Shown piece by piece: positions 15,671-24,031 of a DNA stretch of 43,455 nt. The notes beneath the pieces were generated by a model. It saw only the letters and a program-made list of their open reading frames with translations, ran no database searches and was not told the DNA's origin. The position numbers and the translations under genes are program-made. Each line of letters begins with the position of its first letter. Position 1 is the stretch's first letter. The stretch comes from Prevotella sp. (lineage in GTDB: Bacteria > Bacteroidota > Bacteroidia > Bacteroidales > Bacteroidaceae), in contig JAFVEE010000050.1 in assembly GCA_017478085.1 (NCBI GenBank), forward strand, positions 1 to 43,455. The letters are read 5' to 3'.

Positions 15671-16770
15671 TGAAAAAGAAATCGAGAAGAAGATGGATGG
15701 CGGCGGCAGCGTTATTCACTCTTAACTATTCACTATTCGTTAGCCCCGCAGGGGCGCAGACCGCCGTGAGCGACTACCTGCCGGGGGTGACGCCCGAGGG
15801 CTTTGTGTACTTCCTGCCCAAGACGGCCATACGGGTGAGCGTGCTGGTGGAGAAGACCACCTACCAGCCGGGCGAGTTCAGCAAGTATGCCCAGCGCAAC
15901 CTGCGACTGAACAACGTAGGACAGGAGCCAGCAGAGAGCTACCGCGTGATCAGCGTGAAACAGCAGCCCGTGGGTGTGCCCGACTCGCTGAAGGCCTTCT
16001 CGGTGAAGCTGAACAGCAAGACGGCAGCTACTAACGTGGCACTGAGCGAAGAGGGACTGCTGCTGGCCATCAATGCCGACCCGCGCCCCATAGACCAGCC
16101 GAAGCCCTTTGAGCCTGCTCCAAAGCCCGCCGTTGTCGACGGTCACCAGTTTATGAACGAGGAGATCCTGAGCGCCGGCAGCACGGCGAAGATGGCCGAG
16201 CTGACCGCCCGTGAGATATACGACCTGCGCGAGAACCGCAGTCTGCTCATCAAGGGGCAGGCCGACTTCATGCCCAAGGACGGAGCGCAGATGCAGCTGA
16301 TGCTGAACCAGCTGGACATGCAGGAGCGGGCGCTGTCGCAGCTGTTCAGCGGCGTGACCATCTGCGACACCACCGAGACCATCATCACCGTGGCCCCCGA
16401 CGGCCCGCTGCCCAAGCAGGTGCTGTTCCGCCTGTCGCAGAAGCTGGGCATGGTCGATGCCGACGACCTGTCGGGCGAGCCCTACTACATCTGTACTGAA
16501 GACCTGAGCGCCGTGGGCCCCACCGACGAGGAGGCCAAGAGCAAGCGCAAGCAGCCTGAGAACGGGCTCTACGTGAACGTGGCCGGGAAGATGCGCAGCA
16601 CCATCTACCGGGGCAAGGAGAAGTTCTCGACGATGGAGTTCCCCTGTGCCCAGTTTGGCAACGTAGAGCTGCTGAGCGGCGACCTCTTCAACAAGCGCTT
16701 CGGCACCCACCTCTGGCTAAACCCCATCACCGGCACCGTAGACCGCATAGAGGCCGAACAGCCTAAATAA
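15667..16770 (+). CDS. DUF4831-family exported protein
   Basis: 367 aa with an N-terminal signal peptide (about 1-31, cleavage near AGAQ-TA) and a long exported domain typical of DUF4831 proteins of Bacteroidales, whose function is unknown. 'GVTPEGFVYFLPKTAIRV' near 40-57 and 'NGLYVNVAGKMRSTIYRG' near 298-315 are conserved-looking blocks. The start (ATG 15667, or 15670) lies inside the preceding four-helix-bundle gene. Part of the signal peptide ('LFTLNYSLFV') is encoded by the right inverted repeat at 15711-15743. The present N-terminus was therefore probably supplied by the inserted element. Confidence 0.8.
   Translation: MMKKKSRRRWMAAAALFTLNYSLFVSPAGAQTAVSDYLPGVTPEGFVYFLPKTAIRVSVLVEKTTYQPGEFSKYAQRNLRLNNVGQEPAESYRVISVKQQPVGVPDSLKAFSVKLNSKTAATNVALSEEGLLLAINADPRPIDQPKPFEPAPKPAVVDGHQFMNEEILSAGSTAKMAELTAREIYDLRENRSLLIKGQADFMPKDGAQMQLMLNQLDMQERALSQLFSGVTICDTTETIITVAPDGPLPKQVLFRLSQKLGMVDADDLSGEPYYICTEDLSAVGPTDEEAKSKRKQPENGLYVNVAGKMRSTIYRGKEKFSTMEFPCAQFGNVELLSGDLFNKRFGTHLWLNPITGTVDRIEAEQPK
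15711..15743. repeat. Right 33-bp inverted repeat, within the DUF4831 signal-peptide codons
   Basis: Ends with aactattcactattcgttag and is the inverted partner of 15254-15286 (29 of 33 match). If the repeat is trimmed to its TAACG...CGTTA ends, both flanks read GCC, which may be a 3-bp target duplication. Confidence 0.8.
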
Positions 16771-16791
16771 CCCCGGTCTTCACTGAACATC

Positions 16792-16894
16792 AACGGAGGC
16801 TCCGTTAACACTCAACGGGGCCTCCGTTGATGCTTAACGAAGCCTCCATTAACATACAACGGGGCCTCCATTGACGTTCAATGGAGGCCCCGTT
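16792..16894. repeat. Array of five 15-bp palindromic units at an exact 22-bp period
   Basis: Variants of aacggggcctccgtt start at 16792, 16814, 16836, 16858 and 16880, separated by 7-bp variable spacers. The last two units pair to form the hairpin at 16857-16895. A second array of the same family is at 42927-43030. It sits between the convergent DUF4831 gene and the Sus operon. Confidence 0.8.
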
Positions 16895-16895
16895 G
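16857..16895. terminator. Bidirectional hairpin between DUF4831 gene and Sus operon
   Basis: A perfect 18-bp stem (caacggggcctccattga and its complement) with a 3-nt loop, located where the two convergent transcription units end. There is no long U-tract, so terminator function is inferred from position and stability. Confidence 0.55.
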
Positions 16896-16915
16896 TATGT
16901 TAGTATGCTTACTGC

Positions 16916-18826
16916 TTAGTTGAAAGGCAGATACATCGTCGTCTCGCTCCAGCCCTTGCTGCCCAGCTTGCTGCGCAGCCACTGGTAGCCATAGGAGGCA
17001 CCGTAGGCAGCGGGCGAGCCGTTGTTCTTGTGGCGGGCCAGACGCATCAGGTCGCTGTAGCGGTTGCCCTCGAAGGCGGTCTCGAGTGCATACTCGTCGC
17101 AGATGATGTCCTCAAGGGCATTGATGGTGTCCTGCTTGGTGGTACCCACGGCCAGGCCCTGGGCTGCTGCCAGCTCCTGCATCTTCTTGCCCACTATGCG
17201 GTCCAGCTTGTAGGGCGAGGTGCCCTTGAGGTAGTTGCTCTGCGCCATATCGCTGGTGGCCTTGCCCGCACCATGACTGTGAATGCCACAAGCCTTGCCA
17301 AGGGGGAAGCGGTCGATGAACGAGTCCTTGAGCAGCGGATACTCGTTCTGCAGCTTCAGCTTCGACTCTTCGGTCATGTAGAGCGTTGAGTTGGCCTGGT
17401 CGGCAGGACGGATGAGGGCCTCGCTGATGCCGTCCTTCAGGATGGCAAAGGCAGCGTCGCACATGCCCAAGCGGTTGAAGGCCTCGGCCAGACGCAGCAG
17501 CACGGTGCTGTTGCGATAGAGCACGATGTTGGCAAAGTCGTACTTCGTGATCCAGCGCAAGGCCGGTGCCGTCTCGTCATCGGCATTCTGATTGTAGGAA
17601 GCCAGCACGCTACGCAGGCGCATATCGCCTATGTTGGCAATGCTGATGCTGTCGTAATCGGAGAGACCGCCCTGGGCGTAGTAGTAATACTCGGTAGAGT
17701 CAGACAGCTGGGTGAGCACATTGGAGGGCACCAGCTGGACGTTCTCTACGAGGGGAAGGGCCCAGTTCCAGGAGGTGCCACCTGCCACGTCGACGCACCG
17801 ATTGCGCGTGGTAATGGTGCCAAGGCCCGAAGAGGCATAGTAGTCGGCACCGAAGGCCAGGGGCACCGTGGTAGTGGGGCCATTCTGAGCGGTTGAAGCC
17901 ATCGGGATGTAGCTGATGATGTCGGCAGTAGCGTTGCGGCCGAAGATGCTCCTCCACGTCGTCAGTTCCAGTAGCATTTTCAACAGATGTATGTCGATGG
18001 CGCCGTCGGCCTTGCTACGGTCGGGCGTATAGGCTGCCGTGTAAGGGCTGCTGGGGTCGGTGGACACCTTCGTGAGGTAGGTCACGTAGTGGCGGGCTGC
18101 CCTGTCGTAGTTGCCCACCTCCAGATAGAGGTCGCCCAGGATCACGTCGACGGGAATGTAGCACAGGCTGGGCACGAACGTCTTCTTGGTGCTCTCCCAG
18201 TAGGGAGCCTCCACAGGGTGCGAGGCAACGCCTGCCGTGGGAACGGGCGAGCCGCTATAGGGCTCCAGGTCTTGCGTCAGCACAGTGACCATCTGGTCGA
18301 GGTCGTACCAAGGGAAGGTGTTGTCGTCGATCTGCGAGATAGAGGTGAGCGGCTCGGTGAAGAAGGGCACGCGCTCGTAGTTGCGCACCAGCTGCAAGTA
18401 GGCCCAGGCACGGATGGCCTTCACGGCGGCATACTCGTTGATCACCACGTTGATGGCACCCGTGTAGAGGGTGGTGTCGCGGTGGGCAATGTAGTAGTTG
18501 CAGTTGTTGATGACACGGTAGTAGACGTAGGCGCTGTCGTAGCGGTTGGCCGCAGTGGCCTGGAACGTAGCCAGCTGGGTGAGCATGCTGTCGGTGTACT
18601 GAGTGGTGGCCACCAGGTCGCCGCGCAGCTCGCCCTGGTAGACATACTGGTCGGCCAGCTGCTGCATGGCCTGCATAATGCCATAGGAGTAGCTCAGCGA
18701 GTCGGTCTTGGCACTCAGCTCGGGGTCGATGTTCTGTCGGGTACTCTCCGTGTCCAGGAGGTCAGAGCAACTGAACGAACCGCAGATAGCGCAGACAACG
18801 CAGATAATTGAAAATATTTTCTTCAT
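16916..18826 (-). CDS. SusD/RagB-family surface lipoprotein (distal pair)
   Basis: 636 aa. The signal peptide ends in a lipobox with the lipidated Cys at 20 (GSFSCSDLLDTE); the following acidic residues fit a surface-export signal. SusD proteins are helical lids that bind ligand over a SusC TonB-dependent channel. 'AVKAIRAWAYLQLVRNYERVPFF' near 135 carries the usual SusD helix and 'RNYxxVP' block. The ATG at 18826 is preferred over an in-frame TTG at 18835, which lies in an 'aattcgcaattcgtaatt' repeat. It is the last gene of the seven-gene operon and follows its SusC partner closely. Confidence 0.92.
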   Translation of the reverse strand: MKKIFSIICVVCAICGSFSCSDLLDTESTRQNIDPELSAKTDSLSYSYGIMQAMQQLADQYVYQGELRGDLVATTQYTDSMLTQLATFQATAANRYDSAYVYYRVINNCNYYIAHRDTTLYTGAINVVINEYAAVKAIRAWAYLQLVRNYERVPFFTEPLTSISQIDDNTFPWYDLDQMVTVLTQDLEPYSGSPVPTAGVASHPVEAPYWESTKKTFVPSLCYIPVDVILGDLYLEVGNYDRAARHYVTYLTKVSTDPSSPYTAAYTPDRSKADGAIDIHLLKMLLELTTWRSIFGRNATADIISYIPMASTAQNGPTTTVPLAFGADYYASSGLGTITTRNRCVDVAGGTSWNWALPLVENVQLVPSNVLTQLSDSTEYYYYAQGGLSDYDSISIANIGDMRLRSVLASYNQNADDETAPALRWITKYDFANIVLYRNSTVLLRLAEAFNRLGMCDAAFAILKDGISEALIRPADQANSTLYMTEESKLKLQNEYPLLKDSFIDRFPLGKACGIHSHGAGKATSDMAQSNYLKGTSPYKLDRIVGKKMQELAAAQGLAVGTTKQDTINALEDIICDEYALETAFEGNRYSDLMRLARHKNNGSPAAYGASYGYQWLRSKLGSKGWSETTMYLPFN

Positions 18827-18842
18827 AATTCGCAATTCGTAA

Positions 18843-21800
18843 TTAAAGGTTAATCTTAAGTCCTAAGGTCACAGAACGGCTCTGGGCCAGATTGCCCGTG
18901 TCGATGCCCTGATAGAGCACGCCATAGCCGGCCGAGAATTCGGGATCGCTGCCCAGATACTTGGTGAGCGTGAAGAGGTTCTGAGCCTCGGCCCAGACGG
19001 AGAGTCCCTGCAGCCAGTCCCACGTTCCGGGAATGGGCACGCGGTAGGTCAGCTTCAGGGTCTTCAGGCGCAGGTAGCTGCCGTCCTCTATCCAGCGGTC
19101 GCTGAAGCGATTGTTGCCCATGGGGTCGCCATAGACGGCACGGGGCAGGTCGGTCTGCTGACCCTCGTTGCGCCAGCGATTCACCTCGGACACCTGCTGG
19201 TTGAAGAAGTTGCTACCCGAGTTGAGCACAGAGCGCTGATAGTTGTAGACATCGTTGCCCAGCGAGTAGTTGAAGCCGATGTTGAGCGTGAGGTTCTTCC
19301 AGGTGACCATAGCGAAGATGTTGCCATAGATGTCGGGGTTGGGGTCGCCAATGATGGTCTTGTCCTTCTCGTCGATCTTGCCATCGCCGTTCAGGTCCTT
19401 GAAGTGCACGTCGCCAGCCTCGAAGTTATGGGCAATCTTGGCATCGTCTTCCATATAGAGATAGGTACCGTTGCCGGCAGCACGGGCTTCGGCATCGTCG
19501 CTGAACACGCCTTCGGTCTGGTAGCCGTAGAACAGGCCCACGGGGTTGCCCACGATGGTGGCCAGGTTCTCATTGCCATATACCGAAGAGGCGTAGCCCT
19601 GGGCCGACTTCTGTCCGCCCACCCAGAGGGTGCTGTTGTCGGGCAGTTCGACCACCTTGTTCTTATAGTGGCCTACCGAGGCTCCCACCTCAACGTTCCA
19701 GTCCTTGCTGACCACGGGCTTGAAGGTGACGGTGGTCTCGAAGCCCTCGTTCTGCAGCTTGCCACCATTGCTCCAGTAGCGGTTGATGCCGCCAATAGGA
19801 GTGGTGAAGCTCTTCAGCGTGAGCAGGTTGTCGGTCTTGTGCAGGAAGTAGTCCAGCTTCACGCCGATGCGGTTGTTCACGAAGTAGCCTTCCATACCCA
19901 CGTTCAGCTTCTTGGTGCTCTCCCACTGAATCTTGTCGTTACCGATGTTGGTGAGCTGCGAGCCGATGGCATCGTAGTTGAAGCGCACGCTGTTGTAGCT
20001 GGTGCGGGCGGCATAGTTGCTGATGCCGTCGTTGCCGCTGATGTCGAAGCCGGCGTTCAGGCGCAGGTAGTTGATGCCTGCCTGCTTGGGGAACCAGCAC
20101 TCGTTGGTGAGCACCCAGCCCAGCTGCACGCTGGGGAACAGGGCCCACTGGGTGCCGAACATCTTCAGGCCGTCGGCGTTCTCGCCGAAGCGGCTGTTGG
20201 CCTCGGCCAGCAGCGACAGGGTGGCGAAGTAGCGGTTCATGTAGTTATAGTCTACATTGCCGTACCACTGTATCTGGTTCCACTCGTCGTTGGCACCGGT
20301 CACGCTCTTCGGACCTGTCCAGCCCAGGCTGGGCTCCTTGTCGCTGGTCTTACCCGTGGCCTGCACCGACACGTCGTTGCTGTCGAAGCTGAACACATTG
20401 ATGCGACCGCCCAGGAAGGCTGCCCACGAGTGCTTGCCAAACTGGCGAGCCCAGTCGAGCTGCACCTTGCCCACGAAGTTGTTCTCCTTGGCAAACATGG
20501 ACTGGTTCTTGGCATAGACGCTGCCCAGACCGGCAATGTTGAAGGGAGGAACGCTGGTGTAGGGGCGGAAGTAGCGCTGCGAGTTGCGGTTCAGGGTATA
20601 GCTGAACATGCCCGTCAGGCTGAAGCCCTTGCCCATCTCGTAGACCGGCTCTACATGCACGTTGAAGTAGGTGGTCTCAGCGCGGTTCTTGCTGTTGCCC
20701 TCGCCATAGTCGAGAATGGTCGTGGGGTTGGCCAGTGCGCTGTTGTAGCCATACTCCTTGTCGAGCTGGGCGAAGATGTCGTCGTAGTCAGAGTAGAGCG
20801 ACGAGGGGTTGCCGAACTGGTCGCGCTGGTAGGGCGACACGATGGGCGACTTGATGAGTGCCAACACCGTGGGCGACACGACCGAGCTGGCCGAGAAGTC
20901 GGCGGGCATGCCGTTGTCGAACAGATTGCTATTAGCACGCGAGATGGAGATGTCGAACTTGGTCTTCAGGTTCCACAGGATGCTGATGTCGGTATTGAAG
21001 CGCACGTTCATACGGTCGAACGAGTTCTGACGGGCAGCATAATCGGCATTGACATAGCCCACGGAGAGGTTGTACATACCCACATCGTCGCCACCCTGCA
21101 CGTTGATGCTGTAGTTCTGGGTCACGGCCTTGTGGTAGACCTCGTCGGCCCAGTCGGTGTTGTTGTCGTAGGTATGGATCTTGTTCCACTGACGGGTGGG
21201 ATCGGTATTCAGGAAGCGGAACTCCAGGTTCTTGGTCGCGATGCCATCGATGGTGCCCAGCAGAGCGGCTGCATAGGAGCGATACTGGTCGCCGTTCATC
21301 ATCGTGGGCAGCGAGGGCACGAAGGTCACGCCTGCCGACACGTTGGCATCGATACGGGTGGCCATAGAGTGGCCGCGCTTGGTCTCGATGAGCACCACGC
21401 CATTGGCACCACGGGCACCATAGAGGGCGGTGGCGTTCTTGAGCACCGTGACCTTCTCGATGTCGTCGGGAGCAATGTTGGCCAGAATATTGTTGAACTG
21501 ACCATCGTGCAGCGAGTAGCGGTCGCGCTGCATGTCCTGCTCAATGCCATCGATCACCACGAGGGGCTGGGCATCGGCCGTGATGCTGTTCAGACCACGG
21601 ATGAACATAGAGGCACCGGCATCGACGGCAGCCGAGTGCATCACGGTGCGCATGTCGCCACCCAGACGCTCGCTGATTTCCTTGTCGACCGTGACGCCGA
21701 AGTTGCTCACCTGAGCCTCGCTGCGGGCCGTATAGTTAGTACCCGTGCCGTACATGGGGCGGAACTTGTCCTTCAGCATACGGATGCCGATGGCCTGGGC

Positions 21801-22193
21801 CGTGTCGGCGGCATTGACAGCCACCTGCTGCGACATATATTCCGGGGCATGCACATAGAGTGCAGTGGCAAAGTCGGGCACCTTGATGCTGAACGAGCCG
21901 TCCTCATCGGTCATGGCCGTATAGCGCACATAGCCCAGTGCCTGCAGCTGAATACCCGACAGGGGCTTGCCAGTGGCCAGATCGGTAACGATGCCATGCA
22001 GGGTCACGGTGGGGTAGTTCACCTGCACTGCCTTGCGCACAGGCTGCTTGATGGCGGTCTCTACTTCGTCTTCGTCATCGTCGTCGCTCTGTGCCAGGGC
22101 GGGCAGGGTGCAGAAGCCGAATGCCAGCGTGCAGAAGACGAGTCTCCGACCCGCATCCTGCCAAAGATTTAATATCGTGCTCTTCATTTTCAT
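18843..22193 (-). CDS. SusC/RagA-family TonB-linked outer-membrane protein (distal pair)
   Basis: 1116 aa. Signal peptide about 1-35, then an unusual acidic stretch (SDDDDEDEVE, 36-45), a carboxypeptidase-like regulatory beta-sandwich (about 62-140), a plug domain (about 160-290, with 'LVVIDGIEQDMQRDRYSL' and 'LYGARGANGVVLIETK') and a 22-strand-type barrel. It transports large ligands across the outer membrane with its SusD lid and TonB energy. Its ATG overlaps the stop codon of the upstream FAS1 gene (ATGA), implying translational coupling. The ligand cannot be assigned. Confidence 0.93.
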   Translation of the reverse strand: MKMKSTILNLWQDAGRRLVFCTLAFGFCTLPALAQSDDDDEDEVETAIKQPVRKAVQVNYPTVTLHGIVTDLATGKPLSGIQLQALGYVRYTAMTDEDGSFSIKVPDFATALYVHAPEYMSQQVAVNAADTAQAIGIRMLKDKFRPMYGTGTNYTARSEAQVSNFGVTVDKEISERLGGDMRTVMHSAAVDAGASMFIRGLNSITADAQPLVVIDGIEQDMQRDRYSLHDGQFNNILANIAPDDIEKVTVLKNATALYGARGANGVVLIETKRGHSMATRIDANVSAGVTFVPSLPTMMNGDQYRSYAAALLGTIDGIATKNLEFRFLNTDPTRQWNKIHTYDNNTDWADEVYHKAVTQNYSINVQGGDDVGMYNLSVGYVNADYAARQNSFDRMNVRFNTDISILWNLKTKFDISISRANSNLFDNGMPADFSASSVVSPTVLALIKSPIVSPYQRDQFGNPSSLYSDYDDIFAQLDKEYGYNSALANPTTILDYGEGNSKNRAETTYFNVHVEPVYEMGKGFSLTGMFSYTLNRNSQRYFRPYTSVPPFNIAGLGSVYAKNQSMFAKENNFVGKVQLDWARQFGKHSWAAFLGGRINVFSFDSNDVSVQATGKTSDKEPSLGWTGPKSVTGANDEWNQIQWYGNVDYNYMNRYFATLSLLAEANSRFGENADGLKMFGTQWALFPSVQLGWVLTNECWFPKQAGINYLRLNAGFDISGNDGISNYAARTSYNSVRFNYDAIGSQLTNIGNDKIQWESTKKLNVGMEGYFVNNRIGVKLDYFLHKTDNLLTLKSFTTPIGGINRYWSNGGKLQNEGFETTVTFKPVVSKDWNVEVGASVGHYKNKVVELPDNSTLWVGGQKSAQGYASSVYGNENLATIVGNPVGLFYGYQTEGVFSDDAEARAAGNGTYLYMEDDAKIAHNFEAGDVHFKDLNGDGKIDEKDKTIIGDPNPDIYGNIFAMVTWKNLTLNIGFNYSLGNDVYNYQRSVLNSGSNFFNQQVSEVNRWRNEGQQTDLPRAVYGDPMGNNRFSDRWIEDGSYLRLKTLKLTYRVPIPGTWDWLQGLSVWAEAQNLFTLTKYLGSDPEFSAGYGVLYQGIDTGNLAQSRSVTLGLKINL

Positions 22194-23992
22194 TTGTTAT
22201 TTGCTTCAAATTCGTCCAACTCGACCGGCTTCAGGATGATGGCATAGATACGGAACTCGCGAGAGTACTGTGCCACCTGTGCCGGCGTGTACACATTGAC
22301 GGGTGATGAAATGTAAAGACTGGGGCAGTAGCCGTCGCCCAGGCCACGATAGTTCACGGGGAAGGTGAACTCGCCCAGGTCCAGCGTGTCGACCTTCAGG
22401 GGGTCGGGCAGGAAGGCGGTGGTCAGCGAGAACGACGAGGGGTTGGCCGAAGCACCTGTGGTGAAGTGATAGTTGGCCAGCTTGCCATTGGTGCCGCAAT
22501 AGCTCAGGTCGAAGTTCATGGGCGTGGTGCGGGGAATGGTGTCGCCATAGTCGGCATTCTTCTCGCCAATCTCCCAGGGCAGCACCACCACGTAGATGTG
22601 GTAAGTGGTCGACTGCACATTGGGCAGATGGATGAAGAAGTCGGGCTTGTTGCGGCCAGAGGGGCGAATGAGGGTGTAGTTGAACTCCTCGTAGCCGGGG
22701 CCGCGCAGCTGCTCGGCCATCTCGGGCCATTCCACGCGCACGTTGCGGGTCACACAAGTGAAGGAGCGGCCCAGGTTGCGCGAAGGCGTGGCAACGATCT
22801 GGGGGCAGTAGGCCTCCCAGGGGTAAAAGGCCAGGCTGTCGACGATGCGGCCAAAGCCATTGCTCATCTCGATAGGCTCGCCCACCTGATGGTCTTCGAA
22901 GATCTCACCGGGATTGGAGAGCAGGTTGCGCGTAGTCGTGAAAACGGAGTCACGGTACTGGCCTTCGACGATGGTGCGGATGGCCGGGCGCTCGTTGATG
23001 AACTTGTTGTAGGCATTGGTGTTGCTATACACCAGGTGGCTGGCAATGAGGCGGCGTGTGAGCGAGTCCTGCAGATAGGCAGCATTGACGCTTACCGACT
23101 TGTTGAAGCCATTGCGGGTGTTGTCGCCAGAGGTGCTGGTGGCGTTGGCCTTGTCCAGTTTCTCAATGTCCTGCACCAGCGTGGTGCCAATGAAGTTGTA
23201 GCAGCTCTTCACGCGGTTGTACATTTCCATATAAGCCTCGTTGGTGGGCATCAGGAAAGTGTAGGAGCTGTCTTCGTTCTCCACATTGGCGTTCAGGCCA
23301 TTGCGACCGAAGAGCGAGTTGGTGGTCACCATCACCGAGTCTACGTAGGTCTGCATACCGTCGACCATGGGGCCCTTCTCACTGTTCTCCAGGTCGAGCG
23401 TGGTCTGCTCGTAGCGCTTCACGTAGTTCACCAGCGAGTCGATGCCGTCGTCGGTGCTCTGTCCGAAGAACTCGTACAGGTTGGGATAGAAGCGGTTGGC
23501 ACCGTTGATGACGTGGAGAATACCATTGGAGCTGGCCACATTGGCCTGGCTGACGGTGTTCTTGCCGAAGGTGTACTGGCCATTGCCCGCGAAGGCAAAC
23601 GACTTGCCGCTGAGCATGTGAACGGGGTCGCTGCCATCGAGGCTGCCCGAAGCCACATAGTTGAAATCGGCCACGTGGTTCTTCACAAACTGGTTGAGCA
23701 GCGTGGTGTTGTCAAGCTGCTGGTAGGCAGCATAGTCGAACTGGTCGTTAGCAGGGGCCCACACGGTGTAGGCACGGGGCTCCTGCAGATAGCTGTCGAA
23801 GCCCGTGCGCTCGACGAGCGAGGCAAACTGCGAAAGCTGGGCGTTGGCCTTGATGTTCTGCCACAGCGTGTTCTCGGCCGAGGGCTGGCTCGATACAGGC
23901 TCCTCGTTATAGTCGCTGAAGTCGGAGCATGATGCGGCAGTCAGCACGCCGGCTGCCAGCATCAAGAGTCCTATTGATTTATTTTGTTTCAT
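22190..23992 (-). CDS. Fasciclin (FAS1)-domain lipoprotein, 600 aa
   Basis: Lipoprotein signal with Cys at 22 (TAASCSDFSDYNEE), acidic just after it, consistent with surface display. FAS1 motifs appear as 'YTVWAPANDQFD' (75-86) and 'NGILHVINGANRF' (about 155-167), with a second module at 'YTFLMPTNEAYMEM' near 243. FAS1 domains usually mediate cell adhesion or protein binding. The C-terminal about 200 residues hold a beta-rich part without a family I recognise. It lies between a second FAS1 gene (39 nt upstream) and the distal SusC (4-nt overlap), so it is probably an accessory ligand-binding subunit of that complex. Confidence 0.85.
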   Translation of the reverse strand: MKQNKSIGLLMLAAGVLTAASCSDFSDYNEEPVSSQPSAENTLWQNIKANAQLSQFASLVERTGFDSYLQEPRAYTVWAPANDQFDYAAYQQLDNTTLLNQFVKNHVADFNYVASGSLDGSDPVHMLSGKSFAFAGNGQYTFGKNTVSQANVASSNGILHVINGANRFYPNLYEFFGQSTDDGIDSLVNYVKRYEQTTLDLENSEKGPMVDGMQTYVDSVMVTTNSLFGRNGLNANVENEDSSYTFLMPTNEAYMEMYNRVKSCYNFIGTTLVQDIEKLDKANATSTSGDNTRNGFNKSVSVNAAYLQDSLTRRLIASHLVYSNTNAYNKFINERPAIRTIVEGQYRDSVFTTTRNLLSNPGEIFEDHQVGEPIEMSNGFGRIVDSLAFYPWEAYCPQIVATPSRNLGRSFTCVTRNVRVEWPEMAEQLRGPGYEEFNYTLIRPSGRNKPDFFIHLPNVQSTTYHIYVVVLPWEIGEKNADYGDTIPRTTPMNFDLSYCGTNGKLANYHFTTGASANPSSFSLTTAFLPDPLKVDTLDLGEFTFPVNYRGLGDGYCPSLYISSPVNVYTPAQVAQYSREFRIYAIILKPVELDEFEANNK

Positions 23993-24031
23993 AAATGCTT
24001 CAATTTTCAGTTTTTCAATTCTTCAATTCGT

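Noticed and set aside
16792-16894. CRISPR-like regular repeats with spacers
   Set aside because: Repeats are 15 bp and imperfectly palindromic, spacers only 7 bp, and there are no cas genes.
18827-18835. TTG start for the distal SusD
   Set aside because: The TTG lies in an AT-rich repeat; ATG 18826 gives a standard lipoprotein signal.
19404-22172. Very long antisense ORF opposite the distal SusC
   Set aside because: It is a product of GC-rich codon use on the other strand, with His/Val/Gly-rich composition and no motifs. The same applies to the long antisense frames at 3734-5890, 28638-30422 and 31678-34449.
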